From NCBI GenBank assembly GCA_949425635.1, contig CASPWD010000009.1, positions 35,795 to 99,794 of the forward strand: a stretch of DNA of 64,000 nt. The letters are read 5' to 3'. Of the stretch, positions 28,964-38,600 are shown piece after piece. Numbering within the stretch: the first letter of the stretch is position 1; each line of letters begins with the position of its first letter. The notes under the pieces are model-generated. The model saw only the letters and a list, made by a program, of their open reading frames with translations. It was not told the DNA's origin and ran no database searches. This stretch comes from an uncultured Bacilli bacterium. GTDB taxonomy: Bacteria; Bacillota_I; Bacilli_A; RF39; UBA660. The position numbers and the translations under genes were made by a program.

Positions 28964-28991
28964 GCTAAAAGTTCTAGTCACCTAGAACTTT
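28964..28991 (-). terminator. intra-operon terminator or attenuator after dnaK
   Basis: A 10-bp perfect stem (28968-28977 with 28982-28991) with loop GTGA lies 20 bases after the dnaK stop. The trailing T-run is short (TTTTAGC), so it probably ends only part of the transcripts and lowers pepF-dnaJ relative to dnaK. Confidence 0.55.
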
Positions 28992-29010
28992 TTCGCTTTA
29001 TCTATTTTAA

Positions 29011-30837
29011 TTATTTTTCTTCGTAACTCGCTTCTTGTACGTTATCATGTTTATCATCGTCTGATGATGTATCTGTAGCTTCGCTATTTGCTTGGTTAGC
29101 TTTTGCTGCTTCTTCGTATACTTTTGTAGCTAAAGCCATAGCACTTTCTTGTAATGCATCTTTAGCAGTCTTAATTGCTTCGATATCATCACCTTCTAAT
29201 GCTTTCTTTAAGTCAGCCATTTTTTCTTCGGCTTTTTCTTTATCTGCTGAATCTACTTTATCTCCTAAATCTTTAATAGCTTTTTCAGTTTGGAAGATTA
29301 ATGAATCAGCTTCATTTCTTACTTCAGCTTCTTCTTTACGTTTTTCATCAGCTTCTTTATTAGCTTCTGCTTCTTTCATCATCTTATCGATTTCTTCATC
29401 AGTAAGGTTAGTATTTGAAGTAATTGTAATACTTTGTTCTTTACCAGTTCCTAAATCTTTAGCAGATACATTAACGATACCATTCGCATCAATATCAAAT
29501 TTAACTTCGATTTGTGGAACTCCTCTAGGTGCTGGAGGAATATTTCCTAATTGGAATCTTCCTAAAGTTTTATTATCTTGTACCATTGGTCTTTCACCTT
29601 GTAGGATATGAATATCTACAGCAGGTTGATTATCAGCAGCAGTACTAAATACTTGACTCTTACTTGCAGGAATTGTTGTATTTCTAGGAATTAATACTGT
29701 CATAACATTTCCTAATGTTTCAATACCAAGAGATAGTGGAGTTACGTCTAAAAGGATTAAGTCGTTAACTTCACCAGTTAAAACACCACCTTGAATAGAT
29801 GCACCAATTGCAACACATTCATCTGGGTTAACTCCCTTACTTGGATCTTGTCCTAATTCTTTCTTAACTAATTCTTGAATATATGGAATACGAGTAGATC
29901 CACCTACTAATAATACTTTATCAATATCTTTAGCTGTTAGCTTAGCATCTTTAAGTGCTTTTCTTACTGGATCTAAAGTACTTTCAAATAAATCCATATT
30001 GATTTCTTCGAATTTTGCACGAGTTAATGTTACATCTAAATGTAATGGTCCATTTTCATTTTGAGTAATGAATGGAATATTAATTTGTGTTGAAGTCATA
30101 CCAGATAAATCTTTTTTAGCTTTTTCAGCAGCATCTTTAATACGTTGCATTGCCATTTTATCATTTGATAAGTCAACACTATTTTCCTTTTTAAATTCAG
30201 CTACTAGGTAGTCCATAATTCTTTGGTCGAAATCATCTCCACCAAGTTTATTATTTCCTGATGTAGATTTAACTTCAAATACACCATCACCTAAGTCTAG
30301 AATTGAAACGTCGAATGTTCCTCCACCTAAGTCATAAACTAATACTGTATGAGCATTTTCTTGTTTATCAATACCATAAGCTAAAGCAGCAGCTGTTGGT
30401 TCATTGATGATACGTTTAACATCTAAACCAGCAATCTTACCAGCGTTTTTAGTAGCTTGTCTTTGAGCATCGTTGAAGTATGCAGGAACAGTAATAACTG
30501 CTTCTGTAACTTTTTCTCCTAGGTAAGCCTCTGCATCGCTCTTAAGTTTCATTAAAATCTTAGCAGAAATTTCTTCTGGAGTATACTTTTTATCATTAGC
30601 ACTAACTTTTTCTTTAGTACCTATTTTTCTTTTAATTGAAGCAATTGTATTATCTACATTTGTAACTGCTTGTCTTTTTGCTGTTTCACCAACTAATTCT
30701 TCATCACCTTTAAAAGCAACTACTGAAGGAGTTGTTCTATTTCCTTCTGGATTAGTTATAACATGTGGTTCTCCACCTTCTAATACTGCAACACATGAGT
30801 TTGTAGTACCTAAATCTATACCAATAATTTTTCCCAT
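29011..30837 (-). CDS. dnaK: molecular chaperone DnaK (Hsp70)
   Basis: 608 residues, full length. The nucleotide-binding domain opens with [20 protein letters not shown] and contains [17 protein letters not shown], the [10 protein letters not shown] phosphate loop and LVGGSTRIP. The substrate-binding domain has [11 protein letters not shown], and the lid ends in a Glu/Asp/Ser-rich tail. It folds and protects proteins with GrpE and DnaJ, encoded on either side. AGGAGATAA precedes the ATG. Expression should follow the CIRCE/HrcA promoter at 33.1 kb, possibly supplemented by a local promoter. Confidence 0.98.
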   Translation of the reverse strand: MGKIIGIDLGTTNSCVAVLEGGEPHVITNPEGNRTTPSVVAFKGDEELVGETAKRQAVTNVDNTIASIKRKIGTKEKVSANDKKYTPEEISAKILMKLKSDAEAYLGEKVTEAVITVPAYFNDAQRQATKNAGKIAGLDVKRIINEPTAAALAYGIDKQENAHTVLVYDLGGGTFDVSILDLGDGVFEVKSTSGNNKLGGDDFDQRIMDYLVAEFKKENSVDLSNDKMAMQRIKDAAEKAKKDLSGMTSTQINIPFITQNENGPLHLDVTLTRAKFEEINMDLFESTLDPVRKALKDAKLTAKDIDKVLLVGGSTRIPYIQELVKKELGQDPSKGVNPDECVAIGASIQGGVLTGEVNDLILLDVTPLSLGIETLGNVMTVLIPRNTTIPASKSQVFSTAADNQPAVDIHILQGERPMVQDNKTLGRFQLGNIPPAPRGVPQIEVKFDIDANGIVNVSAKDLGTGKEQSITITSNTNLTDEEIDKMMKEAEANKEADEKRKEEAEVRNEADSLIFQTEKAIKDLGDKVDSADKEKAEEKMADLKKALEGDDIEAIKTAKDALQESAMALATKVYEEAAKANQANSEATDTSSDDDKHDNVQEASYEEK

Positions 30838-30866
30838 AAATTATCTCCTCTTTCTCATTTTTTAAA

Positions 30867-30891
30867 TTGTATAATTTTTCTTTGTATAATT
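30867..30891 (-). repeat. short direct repeat in the dnaK leader
   Basis: TTGTATAATT occurs at 30867-30876 and again at 30882-30891 on the plus strand, with five bases between. It lies in the 74-base gap upstream of dnaK and could be part of a secondary promoter or operator. Short A/T repeats also arise by chance in this composition. Confidence 0.3.
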
Positions 30892-30911
30892 AAATTTTAT
30901 GTTTTTATTTC

Positions 30912-31436
30912 TTATTTAATATCTGGCAAATCTTTTGCCCATTTTTCTAATATTTTACAATGTTTTTCTATTTCTTCTTCGATTTCTTTTCTTGGTCTTT
31001 TGTGGTTTTTATCATCGAAGAATTCGATATGATGTTCTAATGATGTACCATTATATAACATTCTATCATCTTGGTCATAATGGATTATTTCAAAACCATC
31101 TGGTAATGTTGAAAATTCCCATTTATCTTTAAACAAGATATATATTGTACTAGCTAGATATTCAGAATAGCAATCAAAACTGTCATCTCTTATTTCTCTA
31201 ATAAAATAATGACTATCATTTTGGGCCTCACTCAAGAATTCTAAATCAACATTAAATTGTTCGTTACATCCTTCTAAATAATGTCCTTCACAACTTGCAC
31301 TGGTAATATAACCTTTTTTATTTAGAATTGCGACAGAGGGAGCGATTCTCCTATCGCAGACAATTATGTTTGGATAATCTTCTGCAAAAGTATAAACTTC
31401 AAAATTATTTAAATCAATAATGCTATTTTTATCCAT
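30912..31436 (-). CDS. hypothetical protein in the heat-shock operon
   Basis: 174 residues. Its ATG overlaps the grpE stop codon by one base (TAATG), so it is translationally coupled to grpE and sits between grpE and dnaK. It is soluble and acidic, with a recognisable block DRRIAPSVAILNKKGYITSA followed by SCEGH and, later, a C-terminal helical segment rich in K and E. The cysteine-histidine pair could bind metal, but this is guesswork. I recognise no family. Its position suggests heat or unfolded-protein induction. Confidence 0.78.
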   Translation of the reverse strand: MDKNSIIDLNNFEVYTFAEDYPNIIVCDRRIAPSVAILNKKGYITSASCEGHYLEGCNEQFNVDLEFLSEAQNDSHYFIREIRDDSFDCYSEYLASTIYILFKDKWEFSTLPDGFEIIHYDQDDRMLYNGTSLEHHIEFFDDKNHKRPRKEIEEEIEKHCKILEKWAKDLPDIK

Positions 31437-32032
31437 TATTTACTAACCTTTACCATAGCATGTCTAATAACTTTACCTTTATATGTATATCCTTTTTGCA
31501 AGACATCTACAACAATATTCGGTTCTACTCCTTCTACTTCTTCAGCTAAAACAGCTTCCATAGTATTAGGATCAAATGGTTTATTTAATATATCCATTGC
31601 TACGACTTCATAACTTTGTAAAGTACTATTTAAGTTTCCATAAATCATTTTGAAACCACTTAGGAATTTACTAACTTCATCTTCTAAGTTTGTATCATCC
31701 ATGCTAATAGCTCTTTCAAAGTTGTCAACAATTGGAAGTAATTTTTTTACTAAATCTTCCCCTTCGTATTTTAGAAGATTTGCTTTTTCTTCTTCCATTC
31801 TTCTACGCATATTTTGCATTTCTGCGTTTACTCTTAAGAATTTATCTTTTAAGATTTCATTCTCTTCTTTAAGCTTTTTTACTTCAGCATCTTCTTTTTT
31901 CTTGAAAATGCTTTTTTTCTCTTCTTTCTTAGGAGCTTCTTCCTGTGTTTCAGTAGTTTTTTCTACGTTTTCTTCTTTTACAACTTCTTCTTTTGTTGCT
32001 TCTTCAACTACTGTATTTTCTTTTTCTTCCAT
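31436..32032 (-). CDS. grpE: nucleotide exchange factor GrpE
   Basis: 198 residues from the ATG at 32032, preceded by TGGAGATT; upstream ATGs overlap that site. GrpE releases ADP from DnaK. An acidic, low-complexity N-terminus (~50 residues of E, K, V, T) leads to the long dimerising helix (KLKEENEILKDKFLRVNAEM, then NMRRRMEEE) and the beta-domain ending in GYTYKGKVIRHAMVKVS, matching the GrpE signature. Second gene of the CIRCE operon, after hrcA. Confidence 0.95.
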   Translation of the reverse strand: MEEKENTVVEEATKEEVVKEENVEKTTETQEEAPKKEEKKSIFKKKEDAEVKKLKEENEILKDKFLRVNAEMQNMRRRMEEEKANLLKYEGEDLVKKLLPIVDNFERAISMDDTNLEDEVSKFLSGFKMIYGNLNSTLQSYEVVAMDILNKPFDPNTMEAVLAEEVEGVEPNIVVDVLQKGYTYKGKVIRHAMVKVSK

Positions 32033-32093
32033 AGTAATCTCCATTCTTGTATTAAAGTCTAATTTATAGTAAATCAAAAATTATTTACATAAA

Positions 32094-33092
32094 TTATTCG
32101 TCTTTGTTATTTAATTCTTTATTAATGTATTCAAGTAAACTAATTACTTTGTCATATTCCATTCGTTTTGGACCAACAATAGCAATTGTACCTTCTTCAC
32201 CATTAATATTATATTTACTCTTTATTATTGTGACGTTTGGATCAAATTCTGACTCTTCTCCAATGTAGACATTAATTCCTTCGTCCTTTTCTTCGATTTT
32301 TCTAACTAAAGATTCATCCTCGAACTTGTTAACAATCCTTTTTATTTCTTCAATATTATCATATTCAGGTTGTTTTAAAATATTTGCTTTTCCGCTAAAA
32401 AATACATTAGCACTATTCTTGGTAAAATCATTAAATGCATCATAGAATATTTCATAAACTGCCTCATATTGTTTTATTGTTTTACTTATGATTGGTTTAA
32501 TATCAAATTCTAATCTTTGACTTACTTCATCAATTGGTGTTCCAATTAACATTTTATTAATGATTTCACAAGTTTTTACAAGTTCTTCCATAAAGATATT
32601 TTCACTTATTTTGAATTTCTTGTTTTCTACGATACCTTTGTTAGTACAAACCAAGGCGATTATTTGGTTGTTATCTAGTGGTACAATGTTTACTTGTTGT
32701 AATGTGTTATCACTAGAATTCTTACCTAATACAACACTTGTGTAATTTGTAATATCTGCAATAATTTCCATACATTTAGCTATTGCATCACTAACCTGTA
32801 ATTGGCTATTATGGCATATAGTTTGAAGTTTTAGCATTTCCTCACCATTTAATTCTTTTGGTTTCATAAGCTCTTCAACATAATAACGATATCCCTTTTC
32901 TGAAGGTATTCTTCCACTTGAGATATGGTTTTTTTCTAAATAGCCTAAACGCTCTAAAGCAGCCATTTCATTTCTGATTGTTGCAGAAGATAATTTAAAC
33001 TTCTTGCATAATGCTTGGCTACCTACAGGTTTAACATTTTTGATATAAGACTCTACTATTTCTTTAAGTAGTTCTCTTTGTCTACTATCCAT
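32094..33092 (-). CDS. hrcA: heat-inducible transcription repressor HrcA
   Basis: 332 residues from MDSRQREL (ATG at 33092), with GGTGGTGA ahead. HrcA binds CIRCE elements and represses chaperone genes until heat stress. The N-terminal winged helix (LLKEIVESYIKNVKPVGSQA, SSATIRNEMAALERLGYL, SGRIPSEKGYRYYV) is typical, and the GAF-like regulatory domain ends in ISLLEYINKEL. It is the first gene of its own operon and starts only 15 bases from a CIRCE element, so it is autoregulated. Confidence 0.96.
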   Translation of the reverse strand: MDSRQRELLKEIVESYIKNVKPVGSQALCKKFKLSSATIRNEMAALERLGYLEKNHISSGRIPSEKGYRYYVEELMKPKELNGEEMLKLQTICHNSQLQVSDAIAKCMEIIADITNYTSVVLGKNSSDNTLQQVNIVPLDNNQIIALVCTNKGIVENKKFKISENIFMEELVKTCEIINKMLIGTPIDEVSQRLEFDIKPIISKTIKQYEAVYEIFYDAFNDFTKNSANVFFSGKANILKQPEYDNIEEIKRIVNKFEDESLVRKIEEKDEGINVYIGEESEFDPNVTIIKSKYNINGEEGTIAIVGPKRMEYDKVISLLEYINKELNNKDE

Positions 33093-33106
33093 AAAAGTCA
33101 CCACCA

Positions 33107-33133
33107 TTAGCACTCTTTCTTTTTTAGTGCTAA
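33107..33133 (-). promoter_or_regulatory. CIRCE operator of the hrcA-grpE-dnaK operon
   Basis: TTAGCACTC (33107-33115), nine bases, then TAGTGCTAA (33125-33133): 17 of 18 positions of the CIRCE consensus TTAGCACTC-N9-GAGTGCTAA. It lies just downstream of the -10 and upstream of the hrcA start. Confidence 0.95.
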
Positions 33134-33137
33134 CTTA

Positions 33138-33165
33138 ATTATAACATTTTGTTAGCAGATGTCAA
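33138..33165 (-). promoter_or_regulatory. sigma-A promoter of the heat-shock operon
   Basis: On the minus strand a perfect TTGACA (33160-33165) and a perfect TATAAT (33138-33143) are separated by 16 bases. The CIRCE element starts five bases after the -10, so bound HrcA would block transcription. Confidence 0.88.
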
Positions 33166-33179
33166 TACAGGAGTGCTAA
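33152..33179 (-). promoter_or_regulatory. second, degenerate CIRCE-like element
   Basis: TTAGCAgat (33152-33160), ten bases, then a perfect GAGTGCTAA half-site (33171-33179). It overlaps the -35 element. One half is only 6/9 and the spacer is 10 instead of 9, so it may be a weak auxiliary HrcA site. Confidence 0.5.
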
Positions 33180-33184
33180 AAACA

Positions 33185-33212
33185 AGAAAAAACTTATCGT
33201 ACGATAAGTCTT
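33185..33212 (-). terminator. rho-independent terminator
   Basis: ACTTATCG/CGATAAGT (33192-33199 with 33202-33209), a perfect palindrome, lies shortly after the stop codon at 33223 and is followed by six T residues on the minus strand. Confidence 0.8.
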
Positions 33213-33222
33213 TATTAGATAA

Positions 33223-33687
33223 TTATTTTTCTAAAGCTGTTGCATTTAATGTACAAGAAAATTCCTCTGTACTATCTGTAAGCGATTCTTTTAGAAGGAT
33301 TATATTTAATGATGCTTTTTCTGTCTTTCCAGCTTTAATAATTTCTGGAGTTGTTTCATGAATTGTATAATAATCGCTTTTTTTACCTTTTTTTACACAT
33401 TCCATTGTTATACTAGCGTCATATTTACTATTATTAGTTATTTCATAATCTAATACTGATGAATCTCCCTTTTTTTGTAATTCTTTAGTTGAAAATGTTA
33501 TTTTGTTTTTATATACAGCACTTTTAGTAATATCATTACCATCAATACTAGCTTTGATTACATTTAAATCAAATTTATTTGGTTTTGTATTAATATCTAC
33601 ATTACCACCTATAACTGAATCAATTATTATTAAAGAACTAAAAAATCCGATACATGACATCTTCATTATTAAAAATATATTTTGCAT
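33223..33687 (-). CDS. secreted TasA-like small protein with altered signal
   Basis: 154 residues with AGGGGGA before the ATG. The mature part is a diverged copy of the SipW-dependent protein at 42183: both have a 'GxVxI/VxxxxxxFD' entry, then DYEITNNSKYDASITMEC against SYWVENRGQYDAKFGTITC, and a closing EEFSCTLNATALE against ITVTCKLTAEAVE. The N-terminal hydrophobic region (IGFFSSLIIIDSVIGG) lacks the usual GFAAxxT signal, so export and processing may differ. Alone between the heat-shock promoter and a divergent carboxypeptidase. Role unknown, perhaps a minor matrix component. Confidence 0.68.
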   Translation of the reverse strand: MQNIFLIMKMSCIGFFSSLIIIDSVIGGNVDINTKPNKFDLNVIKASIDGNDITKSAVYKNKITFSTKELQKKGDSSVLDYEITNNSKYDASITMECVKKGKKSDYYTIHETTPEIIKAGKTEKASLNIILLKESLTDSTEEFSCTLNATALEK

Positions 33688-33774
33688 ATAATCCCCCTAA
33701 AAATTTAATGGTTATTATAATATCATTATTCCCTTTTTTAGTAAAGTTTATCCCCTATTTTACATTCTCATTAG

Positions 33775-33803
33775 TTCACATCTTATAATATACATGTTAT
33801 AAT
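33775..33803 (+). promoter_or_regulatory. sigma-A promoter of the carboxypeptidase gene
   Basis: TTCACA (33775-33780), 17 bases, TATAAT (33798-33803), followed by AGAAGGA before the ATG at 33827. Confidence 0.75.
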
Positions 33804-33826
33804 TATTTTAGAAGGATGGGATTTAG

Positions 33827-34810
33827 ATGGCGACTAAAAAGAGAAAGAAAAAACGTCTTCGCTTAAAATCTAGTTTTAAGAGATTTTTAATATATTTTGC
33901 TTTTTTTCTTATTATGACTATCTATACAGTTAAGGAATCTTATGCAATATATGAAGATTTTAAGTACAAGGAAACATATGAATATAAAATAATGCAAGTA
34001 GGATATTCTGAGGAAGAGACAAAGAAATTAATTGAAGTATTAAATGAGGAAAAGTTGAATTTCCTTTTGGAGAATAAATATAATGAAACTTACTATCCTA
34101 TCGTAAGTCAAAAATATTATATAGATAAGTATTTTCTAAAATATGTTGAATACAAAGAATATCATGAAAGTACTTCATATGAAGATGTTATTGCTATTGT
34201 TAACGTTCATGCTAATGTTGGATGGTATAATGAAACTTTTGATACAAATATAAAAAACAATTATTTAATGTTGGTTAATAAATTTTACCATCTTGAAGCT
34301 GACTATGTTAGAGATGACATAAAAAAAATAAGCTTAGCTTATTCTTATGATGGTAATAGTGCTGCTGAGATTGTTATTGAGAATTTTAAATTAATGCGTG
34401 AAGATGTTGAAAAAGAGCTCGGTGTTAGGTTAATGGTAAACTCATCATATCGTTCCTATAGTGATCAAAATGAAATATATAATAGTTTTAAAAGTGTTAG
34501 TTTACAGTATGCAGATTCTTATGCTGCTCGTCCTGGGTATTCTGAACATCAAACTGGTTTAGCACTAGATATAACTTCTTTGGAACATAAAAATCAAAAA
34601 GAATTTACTGAATCAGAGGAATATCAATGGCTTAAAGAAAATTGTCATAAATATGGATTTATTTTAAGATATCCTGAAGGAAAAGAACATATTACTGGTT
34701 ATAATACTGAAAGCTGGCATTTTAGATATGTTGGTAAAGAAGCTGCTAAGGTTATACATGATGAAGATATTACTTTTGATGAGTATTATGCGTATTATAT
34801 AGCAAATTAG
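33827..34810 (+). CDS. VanY/DacB-type D-alanyl-D-alanine carboxypeptidase
   Basis: 327 residues. A basic N-terminus, one membrane anchor (about 20-39), a linker, and a C-terminal peptidase domain of the M15B family. Zinc-site motifs are seen: LMVNSSYRSYSDQ, SEHQTGLALDI (the SxHxxGxAxD motif) and ESWHFRYVG (the WH motif), together giving H, D and H ligands, with the YGF.LRYP.GKE block between. It trims the terminal D-alanine of peptidoglycan stem peptides outside the membrane. Single-gene transcript on the plus strand with its own promoter and terminator. Resistance-type VanY function is not implied. Confidence 0.9.
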   Translation: MATKKRKKKRLRLKSSFKRFLIYFAFFLIMTIYTVKESYAIYEDFKYKETYEYKIMQVGYSEEETKKLIEVLNEEKLNFLLENKYNETYYPIVSQKYYIDKYFLKYVEYKEYHESTSYEDVIAIVNVHANVGWYNETFDTNIKNNYLMLVNKFYHLEADYVRDDIKKISLAYSYDGNSAAEIVIENFKLMREDVEKELGVRLMVNSSYRSYSDQNEIYNSFKSVSLQYADSYAARPGYSEHQTGLALDITSLEHKNQKEFTESEEYQWLKENCHKYGFILRYPEGKEHITGYNTESWHFRYVGKEAAKVIHDEDITFDEYYAYYIAN

Positions 34811-34837
34811 ACTATTCGTTTAGAATAGTTTTTTATT
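34811..34837 (+). terminator. rho-independent terminator
   Basis: ACTATTC/GAATAGT (34811-34817 with 34823-34829) directly after the stop codon, followed by TTTTTTATTT. Confidence 0.8.
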
Positions 34838-34865
34838 TGAAAAAATTGCAAAAAAAAATTAATTA

Positions 34866-35060
34866 CTATTTTATAGTAATCAATCCCTTTTCCACTTCTT
34901 CTAATGCACGTCCAAGTTCTTTCTTGTTAACATATTCATTTTGTTTCATCTGAAAATGTTTATTAGTAAGCATTTGTTTACTTCTTCTAGATGCAATGTG
35001 AACAAGTTTGTACTTAGAATCGACAATATTTAATAATTTGTCAATTGATGGATAAATCAC
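34866..35060 (-). CDS. rpoZ: RNA polymerase omega subunit
   Basis: 64 residues from the GTG at 35060, chosen because MIYPSIDKLLNIVDSKYKLV aligns with the conserved omega N-terminus (M-x-x-PSID...D-SKY-LV) and AAGGA lies ten bases upstream. The ASRRSKQM block, which contacts the beta' subunit, and the LGRALEEVEKGLI helix complete the family. It stabilises RNA polymerase assembly. Its usual neighbour gmk is absent; it stands between the carboxypeptidase and a prepilin-like gene. Confidence 0.9.
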   Translation of the reverse strand: MIYPSIDKLLNIVDSKYKLVHIASRRSKQMLTNKHFQMKQNEYVNKKELGRALEEVEKGLITIK

Positions 35061-35144
35061 ATTAATCACGTCCTTACATTAATATCATACATAATTTTTA
35101 CACTTTTATATAGTGTTTTGTATTTTTTTGACAACCATTTTACA

Positions 35145-35171
35145 AAAAAAGGAGAAGATTATTCATCTTCT
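35145..35171 (-). terminator. rho-independent terminator
   Basis: AGAAGAT/ATCTTCT (35153-35159 with 35165-35171) overlaps the stop codon at 35159 and is followed by CCTTTTTTTG on the minus strand. Confidence 0.7.
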
Positions 35172-35527
35172 ATAACTTCTGCTTTTATATTACCATTATT
35201 ATAACTTAGTTTAATTTTTAAACCATTAAGAGTAGCTTTGCTATTACGTGGGTCGGCAACATTTCCTTCATTATCGTCAGCTACATAATAGCCATTTTCT
35301 ACTAAATCATTTAAAGTTATTATTAATGTCTCTTCTTCTTTTAGATTATTTAAAGTATCTGCGTATAAAAGAGCTTGTTTTTCCGCTAAGTGAGCTATTT
35401 CATTAAAATAATTTACACTTTTATCTTGAAAGGCATATGATGTCATAGATAGTATGCCAATAGTAAATACTCCTAAAACAACAATAACTATTAACATTTC
35501 TATAGCTGTATGTCCATTATTTTTCAT
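35159..35527 (-). CDS. type IV prepilin-like (pseudopilin) protein
   Basis: 122 residues from the ATG at 35527, with AGGTG upstream. The N-terminus, MKNNGHTAIEMLIVIVVLGV, has the prepilin layout: short basic leader, glycine at the cleavage site, glutamate at +5 of the mature chain and a hydrophobic helix. Residue +1 is histidine instead of the usual phenylalanine. The C-terminal ~95 residues form a small soluble domain. It resembles ComGC-class pseudopilins, but no prepilin peptidase or assembly ATPase is nearby. Function unknown. Confidence 0.75.
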   Translation of the reverse strand: MKNNGHTAIEMLIVIVVLGVFTIGILSMTSYAFQDKSVNYFNEIAHLAEKQALLYADTLNNLKEEETLIITLNDLVENGYYVADDNEGNVADPRNSKATLNGLKIKLSYNNGNIKAEVIEDE

Positions 35528-35589
35528 ATACTTCACCTTGTCCTACATTTATAAGTATAGCACAATATTTCGGTTAAAAAAAGAGGACT

Positions 35590-35621
35590 AATGAAAAAAC
35601 CTCAGTTGTTTACTGAGGTTT
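35590..35621 (-). terminator. rho-independent terminator of surface locus 2
   Basis: A 10-bp perfect G/C-containing stem (35597-35606 with 35612-35621), 18 bases after the stop codon, is followed by TTTTTTCATT on the minus strand. Confidence 0.85.
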
Positions 35622-35638
35622 AATTTTTTACGTTTGAG

Positions 35639-38600
35639 TTATAATAATCCTTTGTAATATTTCCATGCTAGGACTTTAAATACTCGCTTATTTAATTCGT
35701 CCATTGAAATAGTTCCATCATTAATAGCATTCATTATTTCTGTATGTGCATCATCAAAATTAATATTTGTTAAAATTAGATGATTTCCAGCTTGGAAAGC
35801 TTGTAAATATTGCTTTGGATATTTAGTACCAACTGCACTCATTCCTAAATCATCTGTAATAGCTAGACCAGTAAAACCTAGATCATCAAATAATAAGTCG
35901 TGAACACCTTTCGATAATGAAGCTGGTGAATTTTTATCAATAGCCGCAATTATATTATGGGAAATCATAACAGATTCAGCACCAGCATTTATGCCAGCGA
36001 TAAATGGTACTAAATGTATGTTCCTTAAATCTTCCATACTTGTCTCATCAACTGATGATGAACTATGAGTATCTGCATTATTTCCGTAACCAGGGAAATG
36101 CTTCATAGAATGAGATATACCTGAATCTTTACCAGCTTCAATAACTGTCTTTGCATATTGAGCTGTAAGCTCTGGATTATCGCCGAATGATCTATCAGAA
36201 ATATAAGCTGGAGGTGTCGCAATGTCAACTACTGGAGCAAAGTTCATATTTAAACCAAGTTTCTTTAAAAGATTATTTCTTACTTGCTCTTCTTGAACAA
36301 TTAAATTAAAGTTATTACCACTTTCTGTATATAAATCACTTGCTAATTTCCATGCATTTTTATTATTAGTATTTGTGTAGAATAGATTTGGATATTGAGC
36401 TACTTCGTTAGCTACTAAATCTAAGTTAGGACTTATTCTAACAACTCTTCCGCCTTCTTCATCAACAGGTAGAACTAATGGTATTTTAGCTTGGGCTTGT
36501 AAACTAGATGTCATTTCTTGAACTTGAGAAATAGTTTTGCCAGTAAATGCATTTTCAAAAAACAACACACCACTAACATGATATTTTTGCACCGCTGTAT
36601 CAGCTTTTGTTGGGTCAGATGGATTATACGACATGATTAATAATTGCCCGACTTTTTCAGAAGTAGTCATTGTTTTTAATTTTTCATAAGCTTGATCATA
36701 ATATTCTGAAAAAATTCCGTTGTCATCCCAAGAACTAGGATACGATGTAGATGGCACTATGTAATCTGGGCTCTTTATCTCGGTAGCTGGGACTACGATT
36801 ACTGGTCTTGCTCCACGAGAATTATTATTATTTTCTTGTGCTGAAGTTCTATCAAGAGGTTTATAGAAACCATCTCCTCCAACCAAATATATTTTGGAGC
36901 TTGTTGATTCTGCCCAGTAAGTAGAATTTAAAACCCATGAATAATTACTATATCCAGGATATTCACATCCCCAATTCTTATATGCAGAAGTGTCATTAAT
37001 GTAACGATTAGCATCACAGCCTAAACCACTTAATTCTGAAGGTGTTATTAATCGACCGCTTGAAATATTTATACCAAAAGTATTAGTTAAATAACTGACA
37101 TAATTATTTACCGCTGCAGTTGCTTCAGTATATGTAATAGTTCCATACCTAGGATAATAATCTCCAAGTTTATCACCAACAGCTAGTGAACTTTGTTTAC
37201 CATATTGTGCATCCGATGTTGAAATTGTTGTGAATTTGTTAGTTGCAGTATAAATTCTCCCAGTATATAAATTGTATTTTGCAAATAAAGTATAATTATT
37301 TCCATCATAATTTAAAACATAGAAACATTCTTCTCCAATACATAATTCGTCTCCAACATTTTCACCATTTCCTGTTACAAAAGTTACATCTGGATTTTTA
37401 GCAGCATATGAAACTGTTATTACTGGTCTTACTCCTCTTGAATCTTTATTAGTCAAACTACTTGGATATATGGATGCATTAAAGAATCCATCAGCTCCTA
37501 CTAAATATACTGTTCCATTTCCAGGAGTCATAGTCCAATATGTGGTGCCAGTTACCCAGTCAAATTCTGGTGAATTACAATTTGATTCTTTCGAGTTTGA
37601 AACACATCCTAAATTTATCAGTTCATCTCTTGTAATAAGAGAAGCACTCATATTAATTCCCGTTAATTCTCGCATATATTCACCATATGCATCTACATAA
37701 GTTTTTACTACACTATTGGCATAACTATTGTCAGTTGTATTTGAACTATATATGGTAGTTCCAGTACGTGGATATTTGCTGGCATCAGCGTATGCTCCAA
37801 CAGCCGTATAATGTTGTTTCCCATATCGCGAATCTGATGTAGAAATAGTTGTAAAATTACTACTATTACTATAAATATTACCAACATATAAGTTATATTT
37901 AGCTAATAATTTTACAGTACCTTTTTTATCATTACTAATAGTATAAAAACATTCATCTTCAAAGCAATATTCTTCGCCAACTTCCAAATCCATTAGTGGA
38001 TTATGAACCTCGACATCTTTACTATAACCGATCTTGTCGACATTTAAAGTACAAGTATAAGTGTTTTCATATATGTCTTCTGATGACAATACAAATGGAC
38101 TAGAGTTACTTCCATCACCACTTAAAATATTTAAGTCTGCACTTATAGTTATAGTTGGGAGAATATATAAACTTTCGCTACTATCAGAAGGGATAGTTCC
38201 TAAAGTACCATTTTTCTTTTGAATAACAAAATTCATTGTCCCATCATAAAATCCCACTGGAGACATAGTTAAAAGTAAACGATTATAAATATATAGCCAT
38301 GAGCTAGCTCCTGATTTTGTTGCACCCGCATATACAAGTTCATCAGCTGTCAATGTTGATACTGGATATTTTAATGCCCCATTACCATTAGTTGTATCTG
38401 AAACTGTAAAACTATCATTTAAATTAGGAGTCTTATAGGTTGGTGTTAAGCTGTTTGCCAATGGGCTAACTCTACTTGCACTTTCGTATAAAGCTGTATG
38501 TGTTCCATAACCTAATCCTTCATACTCTGTACTACTATTGATATTTGAGTAGTCTGTAAGAACTGCTCTATCATTATAATAAACATCATCAAGAACATAT

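Noticed and set aside
31650..32069. A 139-codon plus-strand open frame opposite grpE
   Set aside because: It is the antisense of grpE, has a serine/phenylalanine-rich composition typical of a reverse-frame shadow, and no ribosome-binding site.
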